Shown: positions 47,901 to 60,504 of the stretch, one piece after another
Position numbering within the stretch: the first letter of the stretch is position 1
Layout of the letters: each line of letters opens with the position of its first letter
From: Artocarpus heterophyllus
Taxonomy: Eukaryota > Streptophyta > Magnoliopsida > Rosales > Moraceae
Length of the DNA stretch: 64,000 nucleotides
NCBI GenBank assembly: GCA_025403435.1
Contig: JAJQZP010000054.1
Location: forward strand, 59,250 to 123,249
Direction: 5' to 3'
Position numbers and translations under genes: made by a program
The notes under the pieces: generated by a model
What the model saw: the letters and a program-made list of their open reading frames with translations, nothing else
The model's database searches: none
Told to the model about the DNA's origin: nothing

Positions 47901-50900
47901 TGGTTTAGCGCTTGAAAGAAGAGAATCTAGTAAGGCATCAAAACTCTTGTTTGCAGAATAGACCAAAGCAGCAAAGAAGTTTTGCAAAGCCTGCAGTATC
48001 CAAAAATTAACGTCCTCAAACATGCAAAATATCCAGATCAAGATTCAACGGTTCGAAGTAAAATACCAGTAAAGCTTGCCCTTGAAGCAATGAGCTTTTG
48101 ATTAATGTTAGTGCTTGAGGAAGAACTTTGTTTCTAACAGCCAAACCAATAACTGAGCTTGATCTGTTGTCAGACATCAAGGTACAGCAAAGTTCCAAGG
48201 CAAGAGCCGTCATGTGCAAATCTGAATCGCTGATACAACAATGATGAATAAGAGCTACGGTTTGTATAAAGTAACAACGGAAATAGTCACGCCTTAGCAT
48301 AGAGAGAACCAAAGTAAGGAAAAAAATGCAAAAGCAAGGCAAAGAAGGTGAAGTAGAAACCTTATCAAAGTAGAAAGTTCGATAATAATAACTTCATAAG
48401 CAGATGAACCAATTTTGTCACCATAAGCAACAATTAAGGAGTTAAGGGTCCCCAATGTTGCCTGCCTTAAAACCCGGTTTGCCTATTTCATAAAGAAGCA
48501 AAGTTGAGTCCATTCAAATAGGAATAACAATTGAAGAGAATGCGTACCAACTTTTTCATACCTTTCTTAAGAATGCAGTCAATTCTGTTATTACTTGCTC
48601 CAAAACACACGAGAGATCAATTTGCAGTGGGGAAGCAGCGATAACAGCAAATGCCTAGACATAAACCCTCAAGGACTTTAACAATAAACAAATATTAAAA
48701 AAAAAAAGTAGTAGTAATAATAATAATAAATAAATAAATAAAACAATAAAGTCTCTGTTCTAATGAAAAATAAAACTAGAAAACAACAATCAAATAAGTA
48801 AATCACGCATGATGAGAAAAAACAACCAGGTACTCATCGCAGTACCCTGGATAACAACTACATGAACTACACACATAAATGCACAACACAATTCTGATAA
48901 CTTTCCTAAGAAGGACACAAAAAAACAAGAGCAACATAATTCAAGCCACCTTTACAGCTGTAAGTCTGGTTATCTCATTCCCCATGCGATCAACAAGTAC
49001 AGGGAGACATGCAGGTAATTCTGCTTTGAGGTAATCGCCAAACGTTGAGACAACAAGTCCCATGCAAGTGATAGCACACTCCTTGACCTCCTGGATAAGA
49101 AGAAATGTGAGTCACAGCAAAATCTGTACAAGACTTTAACAAAAAATAGAAATACTACTGACCTGATCTTGATCTTGATTTGTCAAGCGTGACATTATAG
49201 CATTATAAATTGGACGCACATAAGGCTTAAAATCAAAACCCGTCCGCTACATCACAACATTATTCCAACAATTAGACCATGGACTAAAAAGTTGCAAAGT
49301 TCAATAATGCCTGGAAACTCACTTCAATGCTGGGGCGAACAACACGGACAAGTTCCCCACAAACTCTCAATGCCTCGGCTGTGACTTTGTAATAACGCTC
49401 ACCTACAGCAGACAAAACGGGACTAGAAAGAGCCTGCAGAATTATCAACATAAAACGACATTGAGCCAATTGAATTTTTTAAATCATAATAACTTCCATA
49501 ACACAAGTAAACATGGAAGATGAAAACATAAAGCAGATAAAAGTTACAAGAAACTTATAATTTAAACCCCTTGACCGATTTGAAAGTCCAAACTCAGTCT
49601 ATCCCTCAACATTGACTGCCGTTTAATTAATTCCGAATGTTTTTGTAGTTTAAAAATTACTCCAAATGACAACAGCGGAAAATTGAAAATCTAACTGAGG
49701 CTTAATCTTTACGTAATATATATCATGTCATGGCATTCCAAATTGATCTTTACATATGTGTTCAACAGCACAAGCCTACAACATTGCCACTTATTTCAAA
49801 AGTCCAACATTCAGTATGTCAGTTCTTTGTTTGAAGTGTATTTATATTCTAGCTTTCAAGTTCTCCTAATTATGTTCCCATTCTGTATTAAGAATAGCGG
49901 GGAACTGATGTTTACCTTCACGTAAGGATGGAAGACAGATGGAGAGTGTGAAGCCAATACCAATCTTGTAAAGATAAGAGATTCTATCTTCAAGTTTGAG
50001 GTAGAAGATTTGTCCTGCAAAGCATCACAAGAATACAATTAAGGTGTGATAAAAAATACCAACATCATATAGAGAATTGCAGCTTCAAGATTCAGGTTTA
50101 ATTCAGGTTTATCAGTTTTACTTACATTTAATGCCTTTTCAATTCCTGGGATGAGGGATCCAATGTGGTCTGCCAGGCAATCTGGCAAGACAACAACAAG
50201 TTCTTTCAAAACAGAAAAGGCACCAACCTGCAAATGGATAAACATAATACTTCAAAACAAATCTAGAACAAATGTACCAAACTGGAGATGAGCAATTCTT
50301 ACCTTAGTCTTAATAGACTTCTCACGTAGTTGCCTATTAATGGACTTAATAATCTTTGGCACTTCTTGCTTCAGCAACCATCTTGGACTGCAACATAAAT
50401 GAATTTAAAGAATTGATACCAGTTTCTATAAGCTATACAACAAAAACCACCATACAAAATGTGCCAACAAATTCCACAGCATGTTACAAATTTACAAGTA
50501 ATACCACTACACTTACAGAGAGGAAAGGAAGGAGGAGAGACAGAGAGACAGAGAGAGCATATGTGGGTCATTTAACAAAGATACGAGAAGGCTCGCTAGT
50601 GTTGCTAAGTAAAACAAAGATACGAGATAGATGGATAAGAAGCATGAAAAGAATTTATTGATGATTTTATCCCTGAATGTCCTGCAGGGGAAACAGTAGA
50701 AAGAAATACAACAAAATACTCAATAACCGATACACATACATCATATGAAGCTTGGTTTCACCAAAAACAAAAACCATGCACTACTAAAAGGAGCAAAGGA
50801 GGAAAGACATCGATTAAGTCATTTTCGTTAGAAAATAAAACAACATAAAAACTTGCCTCAGTTCATTAATGTCAATCTGCCCTTTTGTGACATTGCCCGT

Positions 50901-53900
50901 TTGACGCAACAGTTCAATAAATGTATTAAATACATCCATCTGCAAGAGCAGAAATAAAATCAGATGGCCAACCTCATAATGAGTAATAAAAAGATACACA
51001 CTTAGGTCATTTTGACTTGCCTTAACATTTTCCTCCCTCTCCTTGAATCTCTCGATCAATTTTGGGCAAGCCTGACAGAGGGGACATTACGTTGATGCAT
51101 AAGATATGAACCCAAAACAAAAAAACAAAAAAAAAAAAGAAACAGACTCTGCATTATAAAATTACAGAATAAAACTTATCCAAAGGAATCACAAAAATAC
51201 CTCCTCATACAATTTTGCAAGCATCTCCGGACGAGACACAATTAATGCTGCCAAGCATTTAGCAGCCGCTCTTCTAACTTTCCAGCTAACATCTTCATCA
51301 TCCGTATATTCATTTGCACTTTCACTACACAATATATAAAGCATCCAGACATAAATTAATCAACAAGTTTTTATGAATTAAGAGCCATGAATTGCCCACG
51401 CACATAGATTAAAAGATTACAACATACTCCTCTTCCTCCTCTTCAAGACTCTCGTCATCAGTATCCTCCTCCATGTTATCCGTAAAATTTGGGTCATAAC
51501 TTAAATACTCCAGAGTGAGATGAAGAATCTCATCGCAATAGGAAGAGATATCCCTGGGGCACCTGAGGAGAAAACTTTCTATTGCCTGCAATCAAAATAT
51601 AACATATAAGCAAAGAAGAAGAAGGACCGAGAATGCAATAAAATTAAAAAAAAAAATCAAACTACACATAAGACAAGATTTTTGAAGACCCAAGAAGGGG
51701 GGAAAAACCACAGAGGGTACCTGCAAGCTGTACTCACGAAGCTCCTCATCATTCTCTGATGCACTTGTGCAGTAATTGATCAAAACAGGGACAGTCTCGG
51801 AAAGATGTGGTCCAAAGCGATAACCCACAGCGCGACTGAAACACGATAGATGCAAAAACACATCAAAAAAATTATACCTAATGGCAATAAGAAAGACGAA
51901 AAACAAATAATACAACTAAGCATGTGCTCTCTGTGTGTGTGGGTGGGGTGGGGGATGTGTGGTTGGGGGTACACAAATGGTAGCATTAGACAGAAAGCTT
52001 AACATTCTGACACCCACCTTAAAGCACCAATCATCTGAATGTTTGTGCGAGTCATTTCTGATTTCGCACCTTTATTTCTCAAGTTCTGAACAACTTCAAC
52101 TGTCGACTTCGCTAGCAGGTCATCAGACAAGCTTGAAGCAAGCGATGCTGAAAACAAAGTCACAAGTTAATTTCCCCACAAAGTGGTAGATAAACAACAG
52201 TTTAAATTCCAGCACCTAGAAACGCTGAAAAAGGAAAGAAAACATTACACCTAATTCATATGATTGAGCACAGCCAGAACAATTATAAGGCTAGCTGTAC
52301 TCTGGTTCATGACACACATCATATTCAACAAAGACATGGCAAGCAAAGCAGAAATAATTTAGCAAAATCAACGAAATTTAGCAAGTACTTCCCAAAAATA
52401 CTAGAAAAGGAGGAGGGGGGATTTGGAGCAATTAGCATAGAGATTCTACATTAATCTTACCAATACATGACACTGTTTTCTTTCTCACACTAGCTTGATT
52501 AGAACTCAACTGAGATAGGAGTGCACCCAAGAGCTGCTCATGTTCAGTTGCCATGAGATTTCCAAATTTATGGAGGATATCACATAAAATATCAAGACAT
52601 TCACATTTTATCTCTGTGCTTGTGACCTGGGGAAAAAAAGCGCACTAGATCCATTAGCAAGAAGCCCTGAACTTGATTGCTAAAAAGAAAAATACAAAAT
52701 AAATGAAATACGAGACAATAGATCAGCAATTGAAGAACGTGTGATGAGATTATCCAAACTGCCAACTCTATCACAGTTAAAATTCCTGTTTAAATGTGTC
52801 AAATCCAAAAAAATGAAGGGAGCACAGAATTCCATGCCATTGGGGAATTCAGATGAGGGAGGCCAAATCGGAATACAGTTCATTGACCAAATTACAGAGT
52901 ATAAGAAACAATGGGGGCATCATATATTTGCTACTAAGTGTGCCACCAAGATCTTGTTATCTATGTTCTCCACTTTTGAAGCACACAGAGATAATGAAAA
53001 TTTGAAAATAGCACAAAAAAGGGAATACGCTTGGAGCACAGAGGGAAATGATTCAGGCTCAAGTGTAGAGAAACTTCATGTTCCACTTAGTTCAAGCAGA
53101 GTACAAATTACAATCTACCCCTTGAATCGAAGGCTTCTTTTCAATTGAATATATAAATCTGACAAAAGAGACATCCAATAATAATGCCATTCAAACTAAT
53201 TTCAATTTGACTTCCAGATACGGAAGTGACTAGAAAATTTACTCACAGGGACAGTTATTCCTTGAACCAATTGCGGTAAAATAGAAACTAGAATAGACTG
53301 TGCAAGAGTCTGAGTAGCAACTTCGGCAACAACAGTCTTCAACGCTATGCTCGCTATGTCGCGGTGCTGATCCTTCCCATTCAGCAGCTTCTCGCATAGT
53401 TTATTAGTCATATCCACCACTCGTGCATCACTAATCTTCTTCGCTAATGGGGCAAGACTACAAAACCACACCCAAAAAAAAAAATACTCAATAAATGAAG
53501 TTGTCTAGAATTTTCAACTTCCTCCCAAACTAAAGGACAACAGATATGATTCGTTCAAAAGGGTATCATGTAACAGGCCTTAAAATAAAGTCTAGGTTTT
53601 CTTCTGGTTTTTTGTTCCTTTTTTATGTTTCTTTTTTCAACTGTGCAGTTCTTGTCGTCGATCCTTCTGTACCATTTTCACAATAAATATTCCACAGTTT
53701 CATATGTCTAAAAATACGTACATATATATATATATATATATATATATGAGATGATGTGCAGAGAGAAAAATCATACCATTTCACAGCTAAGCCAGAAACA
53801 TCGCCAGCAACATCATCAAGCTGCTGAATAATGATATTGGACAACCTAACCTCTAAATCAGAATCTGCCTTAAAATTTATTTTATTTAACTCATTTAACA

Positions 53901-54077
53901 GATCAGATGTCGCCATATATCTATAATCCTTATCCTTTCCCGTCATCTGCACACAAACAAGCTCAAACAAGTCAAGCCATATATCCACATATCAAAAAAA
54001 AAAAAAATTGCACAAATCAAAACTCCAAAAAAAAATCATTCCTTTTCCAGTATACTGGTTAAAGCCAAATTCGCCAT
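44990..54077 (-). CDS. CAND1: Cullin-associated NEDD8-dissociated protein 1
   Basis: CAND1 wraps around unneddylated cullin-RBX1 and exchanges substrate receptors of cullin-RING ubiquitin ligases (nucleus and cytosol; in plants, needed for SCF-dependent hormone signalling). Twenty-eight exons (minus): 54077-54042, 53946-53777, 53457-53247, 52626-52461, 52147-52018, 51835-51721, 51585-51428, 51324-51201, 51071-51021, 50939-50857, 50387-50303, 50227-50126, 50014-49916, 49433-49323, 49246-49163, 49090-48950, 48654-48562, 48482-48361, 48229-48067, 47990-47751, 47504-47256, 47164-46988, 46896-46750, 46573-46457, 46267-46099, 45723-45646, 45556-45418, 45086-44990. Lengths sum to 1,218 codons plus stop, the usual plant size. 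It starts [24 protein letters not shown] and ends [14 protein letters not shown] repeats run throughout, with an acidic insert ([15 protein letters not shown]). Introns 9 and 10 have GC donors. Intron 1's donor reads GA, not GT. Confidence 0.96.
48709..48744. repeat. (TAA)n/(AAAT)n simple repeat in CAND1 intron 16
   Basis: TAGTAATAATAATAATAA passes into AAATAAATAAATAAAA between exons 16 and 17. Confidence 0.85.
53726..53748. repeat. (AT)n microsatellite in CAND1 intron 2
   Basis: A run of about 11 AT units lies between exons 2 and 3. Confidence 0.9.
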
Positions 54078-55190
54078 AGCTGCGCAATAGTGACACAAAA
54101 AGAATGCGTTAAAACTGAAATCCAAAGTGCGACATTATCACAAGGAAAAAAAAAAAAGAAACTTCCAGAAACTAGTGATCGCAGTATCAAAGTAACCCTA
54201 GCAAAAAGGAGACAAAACATCGAATACAGTGGCAAATTGATTGGAAAGTTTTGGGGAAGAGGGGGGGAACACAATGCACTGCGAGACAGAAACAGAAATT
54301 GCTCTTCTGATGCAAAAAAAAAAAAAAGAGAAAAAAAGTAGAGAGAAAATATTATTGATCTGCGGGTTGGAATTGGAGGTGAGAGTGGGAATGTGGAGAA
54401 ATTGAGGAAGTGAAGAAGAATAAAAAGAAGAAGAAGAAGAAAAAGAAGAGGGTGACCTGCAAGTGGAAGTTGTGTTCGCGACGAGCTCACTCTTAGTGGG
54501 AAATTTTCTGTTTCTCTCTCTTTGTATTTCTGGGTTTGGTGACTGGTGAACTAGACTTGATCAGAGTAGGGCAGAGAGAGAGTGACGCGAAGGACTTCTT
54601 TCCCCTTTTTTATATTGCCACCGCAAGGAGCACGCTATAGTGTCGTCAAAACGACCTGTCGTTTGTTTTAAATTTAGGAAGAAAGCAATGAGTCTTCTTC
54701 TTCAGAGTTTTTTTTTTCTTTTTTCTTTTTTCTTTTTTTTTTTTTTTTTATCTCCAAGGTCCTCTCTTCCCTTTTTTATATTTGACATTTGCCGCTAGCA
54801 AAGACATGCCAAATTATGGTCCTCAAAACGACATGTGGTTTGAGGAAGAAAGTGATACCGTAATATTCCAGCAATGGCAAATATTGTTTCAAAAAACGGC
54901 ATCTAAAATTGAGGGGAAACACAAAATATCCTTGTTCTTCAGAAGTTCTTAGAGTTAAAGTGAGAGACCGCATGAAGTCGGTTTTGCATATTGCATACGT
55001 GTCTTCAAGAAATGAATGTGTTGCTTTTCTCATTTAGAAAGATGCTTTTCTCATTTAGAAAGAAACGACATGTCCTCGTTGAGTTAAATTTAAACGCACA
55101 CAGCAATGCATTTTACCAATGCCAAGAAGTAAAAACGCCATGTCGTTATTAGTTCAAAGAAACGCCGTGTCGTTTATTATTGGAAACCAG
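54078..55190 (-). promoter_or_regulatory. CAND1 5' leader and upstream region with repeated ACGACATGTCGT-like palindromes
   Basis: Directly upstream is a long leader with GA-rich runs (54410-54450). A minus-strand TATAAAAA at about 54606-54613 could be a TATA box, leaving a leader of roughly 500 bases. Five imperfect palindromes of the type AACGACATGTCGTT lie near 54650, 54825, 55065, 55127 and 55160. Their function is unknown. Confidence 0.4.
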
Positions 55191-56697
55191 CACGAGGAAC
55201 ATGCCTTTAACAATTACTTTGTTTTTTTTTTTTTCTCAAGGGGTTAACAATTTCTTTTGTTGGCATTTTGCATATTTTCTTAAACCTCGTAATTATAAAG
55301 CATAAATTAGTAATATTACAAATAGTTATTATGTGTGTTCCCCTTTGAAATTATATAGATAAACATCCTATAATAATTCTACTTTAAATTTAAATTGAGC
55401 TTCAACATGTATATCATTTGCATACCTAAGGATAAAGATGTAAACATAATTAGATGTAACTAGTATATGATTATTTTTAAAATTAAAAAGAAAATATATC
55501 AAAAAATTTTAAAGTAATATTGTAAACTCTTTAGAAGTTACAAAATTTCTGTACAAAATAAAAAAATAATGGTGAAAGGAAAATATAAATTGAGAAGTTT
55601 AAAAGTTATAAAATTTCTATAAGAAATTGGAAAAAAAACTCCAATGGTGAAAGGAAAATAATATTGAGAATAGAGATGAAAGCATAGATAAAAGGAAAAT
55701 ATAATGATGGTAGTTAAATTTAATACATGAGCAGGGTATGTTAAAAAAAAAAGAATAAAAGTAAAAGAAAGTGAGAATATCAGTTGAAAGATTGCATGAA
55801 ACAGACAAGGCCTTGGCAAAACGTTTATAATCAAGGAAAAATACAAATTTATATATGAGGTGTGAGATAATAAAAATCCAGTTTACTAAATTTGAGCCAT
55901 TATATTCAAGTTAAATAAAGAGAAAATAAGCTTAAACCATTAGATTGGTTCAAAACAAGGTTAAAGTACGAAAGGAGTTCATGCTTCTATGTACAGTATG
56001 AATATAGATTTGGAGTGGTAAGGAGACAAGTTGTTGTTTTCTTTATGGAAAGAATGATAAGTCGTCAAGGTTTGGCATTTTTCCTTTGATCATGGCCCTT
56101 AGAAAATCTCGCCTTTAAATACGAGAGGGAAAAAGGATTAAACAGGGACTTCTTATCCAAGTCGGGGTCAGAACAGCGTTAGGGGCATACTCTCCACCTC
56201 ATCCTTGTCAAGCTACCTGAGTTTTAAAAAGAAATTTATACGTGTTACTTGCTTTCAAATAATACACTTGGTATTAACACTATCTTAGTACTATTCTTTG
56301 TATAAATATTGTTGGAATTTGATTTTTTCATGAGCACAATAAATTTAGATTGAATATAGCCTTTTATTTTTGTCTCTAACTTGTTTAAATTTTCTTAGAC
56401 AATAAAAAACCTCATGAATACTAGATAGGTACGGGCAAGGCCAACGTGATAAAGATTTTTGACTATGTCCTTGCCTCTCCTTTGATGGGAATAAAAATGG
56501 TTATGGGTTTATGAAGCGAACATGGAATGAAAGCAAGGACGATAAAGCATTCTACGGTCTCGATCCATCCTGTTGCTATTCCTAACTCATATTTCTTCAT
56601 TTCAACAACTACACATTGTTTATCACGAGAGTTGCATCATGTCATTTGATATTTGATAATTGCATAATGATATTTGATAAAAACAACAACTAAGGGT
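55191..56697. other. AT-rich intergenic DNA
   Basis: No protein, RNA gene or transposon terminus was recognised. Short open frames are low-complexity, Phe/Ile-rich shadows. Confidence 0.5.
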
Positions 56698-56812
56698 CTG
56701 TTTTACTTCAGTGGTTGGAATTATAGTAGTTTGAACTTTTGGGTTTGAAATAGAAAGTTTGAAAATCATGGTTTGAATTGGAATCTGAATAGATTTTTGG
56801 ATATATAACTGA
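56698..56812. repeat. Left half of a MITE-like repeat cut by Tat B
   Basis: It starts GGGTCTGTTTTACTTC, followed by TTTGAATTGG-rich body sequence similar in style to the MITEs at 34-35.6 kb. It stops at the Tat B LTR. The right half is not in the window. Confidence 0.4.
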
Positions 56813-57454
56813 TGTTGATGCTTACCAGAGTTTCGCAGCAGATCAACACCACGTGAGGCTGCACACAGTGCTTAGCTCTTCTCTGCTTGTCTCTACCTGT
56901 TCGAGTGGACTTGCAACAACAGGAGGGAAGCTTCGGAGGCAAGGAAAAGATTGGTCAGTCAATAGACAAGGGCTTTTCGATGCTTAAGGTAGAGATTGCT
57001 CGGCAAAAATTGGGAGCTTGTTAAATGGGAATAAGCATGCATGCCTCAAGTGCAATAAATGCTACCTATTTATAGGTTGCCACCTGGACCGAGTGTTAGG
57101 TGGGTTTTGCCCACAACCCGTGTGTCACAACAAGGCGTGTCAGGTAGCAAAGGACAAGTGTCGTACCCTCCACCGGTGGATCGTTTCCTATCCGACGGTG
57201 AGTTATCCGCCATTTGTTGGCCAGTAATGGCGAGTAGCAGCCCACTTTCAAGTGAAAAGAATCCGACCCCAGCTAGTGCTTGATCCGAGGAAGCAACCAA
57301 TCGCGGTGCGGCCCAAGGGACCCTGAAAAGCATCTCGGATAAGCGATCCGAGCTCATCGAGATTAATTTTTGGTTCCACATAGCTTTTTCGAGTTGGGTT
57401 ACCGACCACCTAGAGTAAGGCTTCTCGGTGACGGCGTCAAGCCCACACTCAACA
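56813..57454 (-). repeat. Tat B 3' LTR (642 bp)
   Basis: On the plus strand it starts TGTTGATGCT and ends CTCAACA. The minus-strand purine stretch GGACTGGAGAGG just inside (57455-57475) may be the polypurine tract. It matches the split Tat A LTR. Confidence 0.85.
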
Positions 57455-57852
57455 GTAGCCTCTCCAGTCCACCTGGTTGATGCTCGGCCGGGTGGAACCG
57501 AGTGGACTATGCTAAGTAGGTGAGGTCGGCTCAGGATGGAAGTCTAAATAGCTTCTTGGGGTAGCAAGAAACGAAAGGTCACGCGATGAAGCTCAGAGGG
57601 ACACGTGTCGCAATGCGATAGAGTTCTTCCTTGATAGGCGTAATCATTGCGCTTCTTCGTTTTCTGCACCTGGGTTTTGCGCTTGGAGCGGCTATAAATT
57701 GGGCTTTTATCCTTGTCATTTTCACGTGCAATTTAGACCACACCTCGCTACCCTAGAGTTTTTAGCTGCCGAGCCGTAATTAACAACCCGAGAACTCTTC
57801 ATTCCCAAGTTTCCACGACCTAATTAGGTAATTTCCCAAGGAGCATGAGAAA
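57455..57852 (+). promoter_or_regulatory. Promoter-like region of the antisense accessory ORF
   Basis: This lies outside the LTR, between it and the ORF. TATAAAT is at 57693-57699, 154 bases before the ATG. An upstream palindrome ACACGTGT at 57601-57608 contains a G-box (CACGTG), and a second CACGTG is near 57723. The arrangement is plus-strand, antisense to Tat B transcription. Confidence 0.55.
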
Positions 57853-60421
57853 ATGAGTGACCTTTTGAACTCCCAAAACGTTAACGTCTCCTGGTCAGAT
57901 AGCAACTTTGAGACCAAGGAGTCGACCTCCGTGGAGGTCGACATAGAAGGATCATCACCAGAGTGGGACGGAACGGGCTGGCTGGCCAAAATATTAAGAG
58001 TTGATGCCAAGACGGTACCCGAGCAAGAGTTCCTTGACTTAATGGACAGAAGGCACCCGATAAGACCGTGTAGGGGCGAGGAACCTTACATCGGGCAGCC
58101 TCCGTCGACACGTCCTGAGTTACTACCCAGGAGCGGGCAGAGTTGGAGGTGGCGGGTCGAGCTGGAGGTAGTAGCCGATGCACCAAGCACCTCCGGCTGA
58201 GACTCTGGGGCCCCTGTCCAGGTCATGGGCAGCGTGACCGTCGACATTTTCGACGAGGAGGAAGCGGCCGAGGTGGCAAAGCCGGAGTTGAGTGCCACCG
58301 AAGATAAAGCCGATAGGGTTGTGGTCACTCAAGTCTAAGGAGTGACCGCTTATCACGTATCCTGACCTAGGCAGACATCGGCCACGGCCTACTCCAGTGC
58401 AATAACAGAATCCCGGATTGAGGACCTGTGCCAAGAATTTGATATCCCAATGACATTGTCCTCATCGTTCTCAAGGAGAATGATTTGCCCCTAACTCCGC
58501 CTGAGGGTCCATAACTTTGTACGCGAAGTTCTTTAGGGCTGGGCTACACCTGCTGTTCCACCCGTGTTTTTGCCAGGCACTTGATGACTTGAATATGTGC
58601 CCGGCCCAGCTCAACCTGAACAGCTACAGGTCGTTGATCAGAGATATACATGCGGTGGAGGTACCACCGGGCTATTGAGATGCCGTGGGAGGCCTTTAAG
58701 CAAGTGTACAAGATGAAGAAGCTTCCCTGGTAGTCCGGCTGGTATTACGTCACCGGCTTCAAGACGGACTTTATTCTGGGCAACCTCAACTTGGATAAGC
58801 TCTAGAAGTTTAAGTGGTTCTATGTCGAGGGGAATTATCTAACCCGGGCCAGTGAGTCCGTTCTTGTGGATCAGCTTGTCCCAAGGACCTTTGAACAAGG
58901 GCACGTGTGGTTTAAGAAGCCATGGGCACTGAGCCACATCATTAAGGCGGTCGAAGACCTATTCAATAAGCCGGAGGCCATGAGACAACATTTATTCCTG
59001 CTCGGGAAAGAAACCCTTTCCAGTTATGGCTGGTTTGGGGAGTCTAGCAGAACTAATCCCCCTTTTAACATTCAACCTGCTCAGTTGACCGGGCAGGTGA
59101 CGGTGGCGAGGCCTAACGCCACAGATATCCCAGGGCCGAGCACCTCTAGATCTGGGTGGCCGACGAGGGAGCCATCATCATCTAGTACCGAGAACTCGTC
59201 AAGTGGCTCCTTTGATGTGGGGCCACCTGAAGCAGATGAGGACCTTATGGACACGATACGGTTCCTGTATTCATCTGGCCAGCTCCGGATCTAAGATGAG
59301 CTCCAAGTTTTTTTTTTTGGCGAGATTGTCCTGAATTGGAGGATTTTCTTGGTTTTGCAGAGATGTCTTTCCGAACAAGTAATGCTGAGGAAAGGCACGC
59401 CATGATGAAGCACCTTCGCCACCAAAAGAGGAAGGCAGTGGTCCGGGAAGAAACGAAAGAGGACCCCGAGGCCTGAGCTGCCACCGCTGTCCGAGTAGCC
59501 GCTGCAGTCCTAGCGACCATCCCAAATAGTCCAAGTTCCTCCACCCCCGCCAACAAGAACTAGGGCTTCGTCTAGCGAGACCCAACCTCCTGCCGTCACA
59601 ACCACCGTGGTGCCTCCCACGGGAGACCCTTTGAGGAGGTGACCAAATTACCGCCGTCACATTGTTGATCACCTCAGGGATGTGATTCCTGAGGAGTCTT
59701 TCCTGGAGAACCTTCGAGGAGAGGTCTTCGAGGGCTTGTCCAGTGGTGCCTTCCGGTCTGCTACCAAGGTGAGCGAAAATTCTGTACCAAGCTTCTTTTG
59801 ACTATTTTTTGCGTACTCACTTCTTCCTATCTTTTCAAGCATGCGCCTTCCTAGACCTGGCCTACATGGCAGGATGAAAAGAGCTCAACCTAAAGAAAGA
59901 GAGGCACAAAAAGACCGCCCTCGAAAAAGGTGAGGTTGAGAAAGAGCTAGGTGGTAAAAACATTGAGCTTAATCAAATCAAAGAGGCTCTTGCTCGAGCT
60001 GAAGATGAGGTTAGAAAGGCAAAAGAAGAGGCTGAGCAGGCCAAGGTGGCGACGAATGAGGCGAGGAAGGCTGCCGAAAAAGCTAGGAATGAGGCCGACC
60101 AGTCTCGGGATGAGGTCATTCTGCTCAGGGGTCAGCTGCAAGCCTCCCAAGTAGAGCATTATACCTAGCCAACTTGCCTAGGCCGTGGAAGACTTCAAGG
60201 TATCCCCGAAGTACGCCGACTACTACTGCTTCGGGATGACAGACCTTAGGGACTACATCATGAGAAATCATCCCAAGGCAGCAAGCTTCAATTGGTCACT
60301 CATTGTTGAGCCAGATTAGGGCGAAGCGCAGTAGCCCGAGCAAGAGGAGGTCGTCGAAGTGGATGGCGAAGACGACGAGGACGACCAGGGTAGAGACGGT
60401 GAAGCCGGGGAAGGGGCCTAG
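57853..60421 (+). pseudogene. Antisense accessory ORF of Tat B (putative gypsy-type transposon domain plus coiled coil)
   Basis: It starts MSDLLNSQNVNVSW at 57853. An acidic N-terminal part runs to about 58320. A globular part follows (EDLCQEFDIP, then CQALDDLNMCPAQLNLNSY, then WYYVTGFKTDF-like and HVWFKKPWAL), resembling the plant 'putative gypsy type transposon' domain (Pfam family from memory, PF04195). A long Lys/Glu/Ala coiled coil covers 59880-60150 (EKELGGKNIELNQIKEAL). The end reads DYYCFGMTDLRDYIMRNHP and an Asp/Glu-rich tail, stop at 60419-60421. At least one intron is likely (59769-59839), with another possible acceptor near 59360. Several stops and shifts interrupt it (for example 58198, 58677, 58803). 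The role of such proteins is not established. Confidence 0.7.
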
Positions 60422-60498
60422 GCCTAGTTTTTTGTTCTTTTGTTTTTATCCGGGCTTAGAAGGTGCCCTGTTATTTGTACCTCCCCACCGCTTTTTAT

Positions 60499-60504
60499 AA
60501 TAAA
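60499..60504 (+). terminator. Candidate polyadenylation signal of the antisense ORF
   Basis: AATAAA lies 78 bases after the ORF's stop codon, in a T-rich region. Confidence 0.45.

Noticed and set aside
52741..53148. 135-codon plus-strand frame
   Set aside because: It lies wholly in CAND1 intron 3, on the opposite strand, with no recognisable domain.
53726..53748. (AT)n run as a regulatory or replication element
   Set aside because: It is a simple microsatellite inside an intron with no supporting context.
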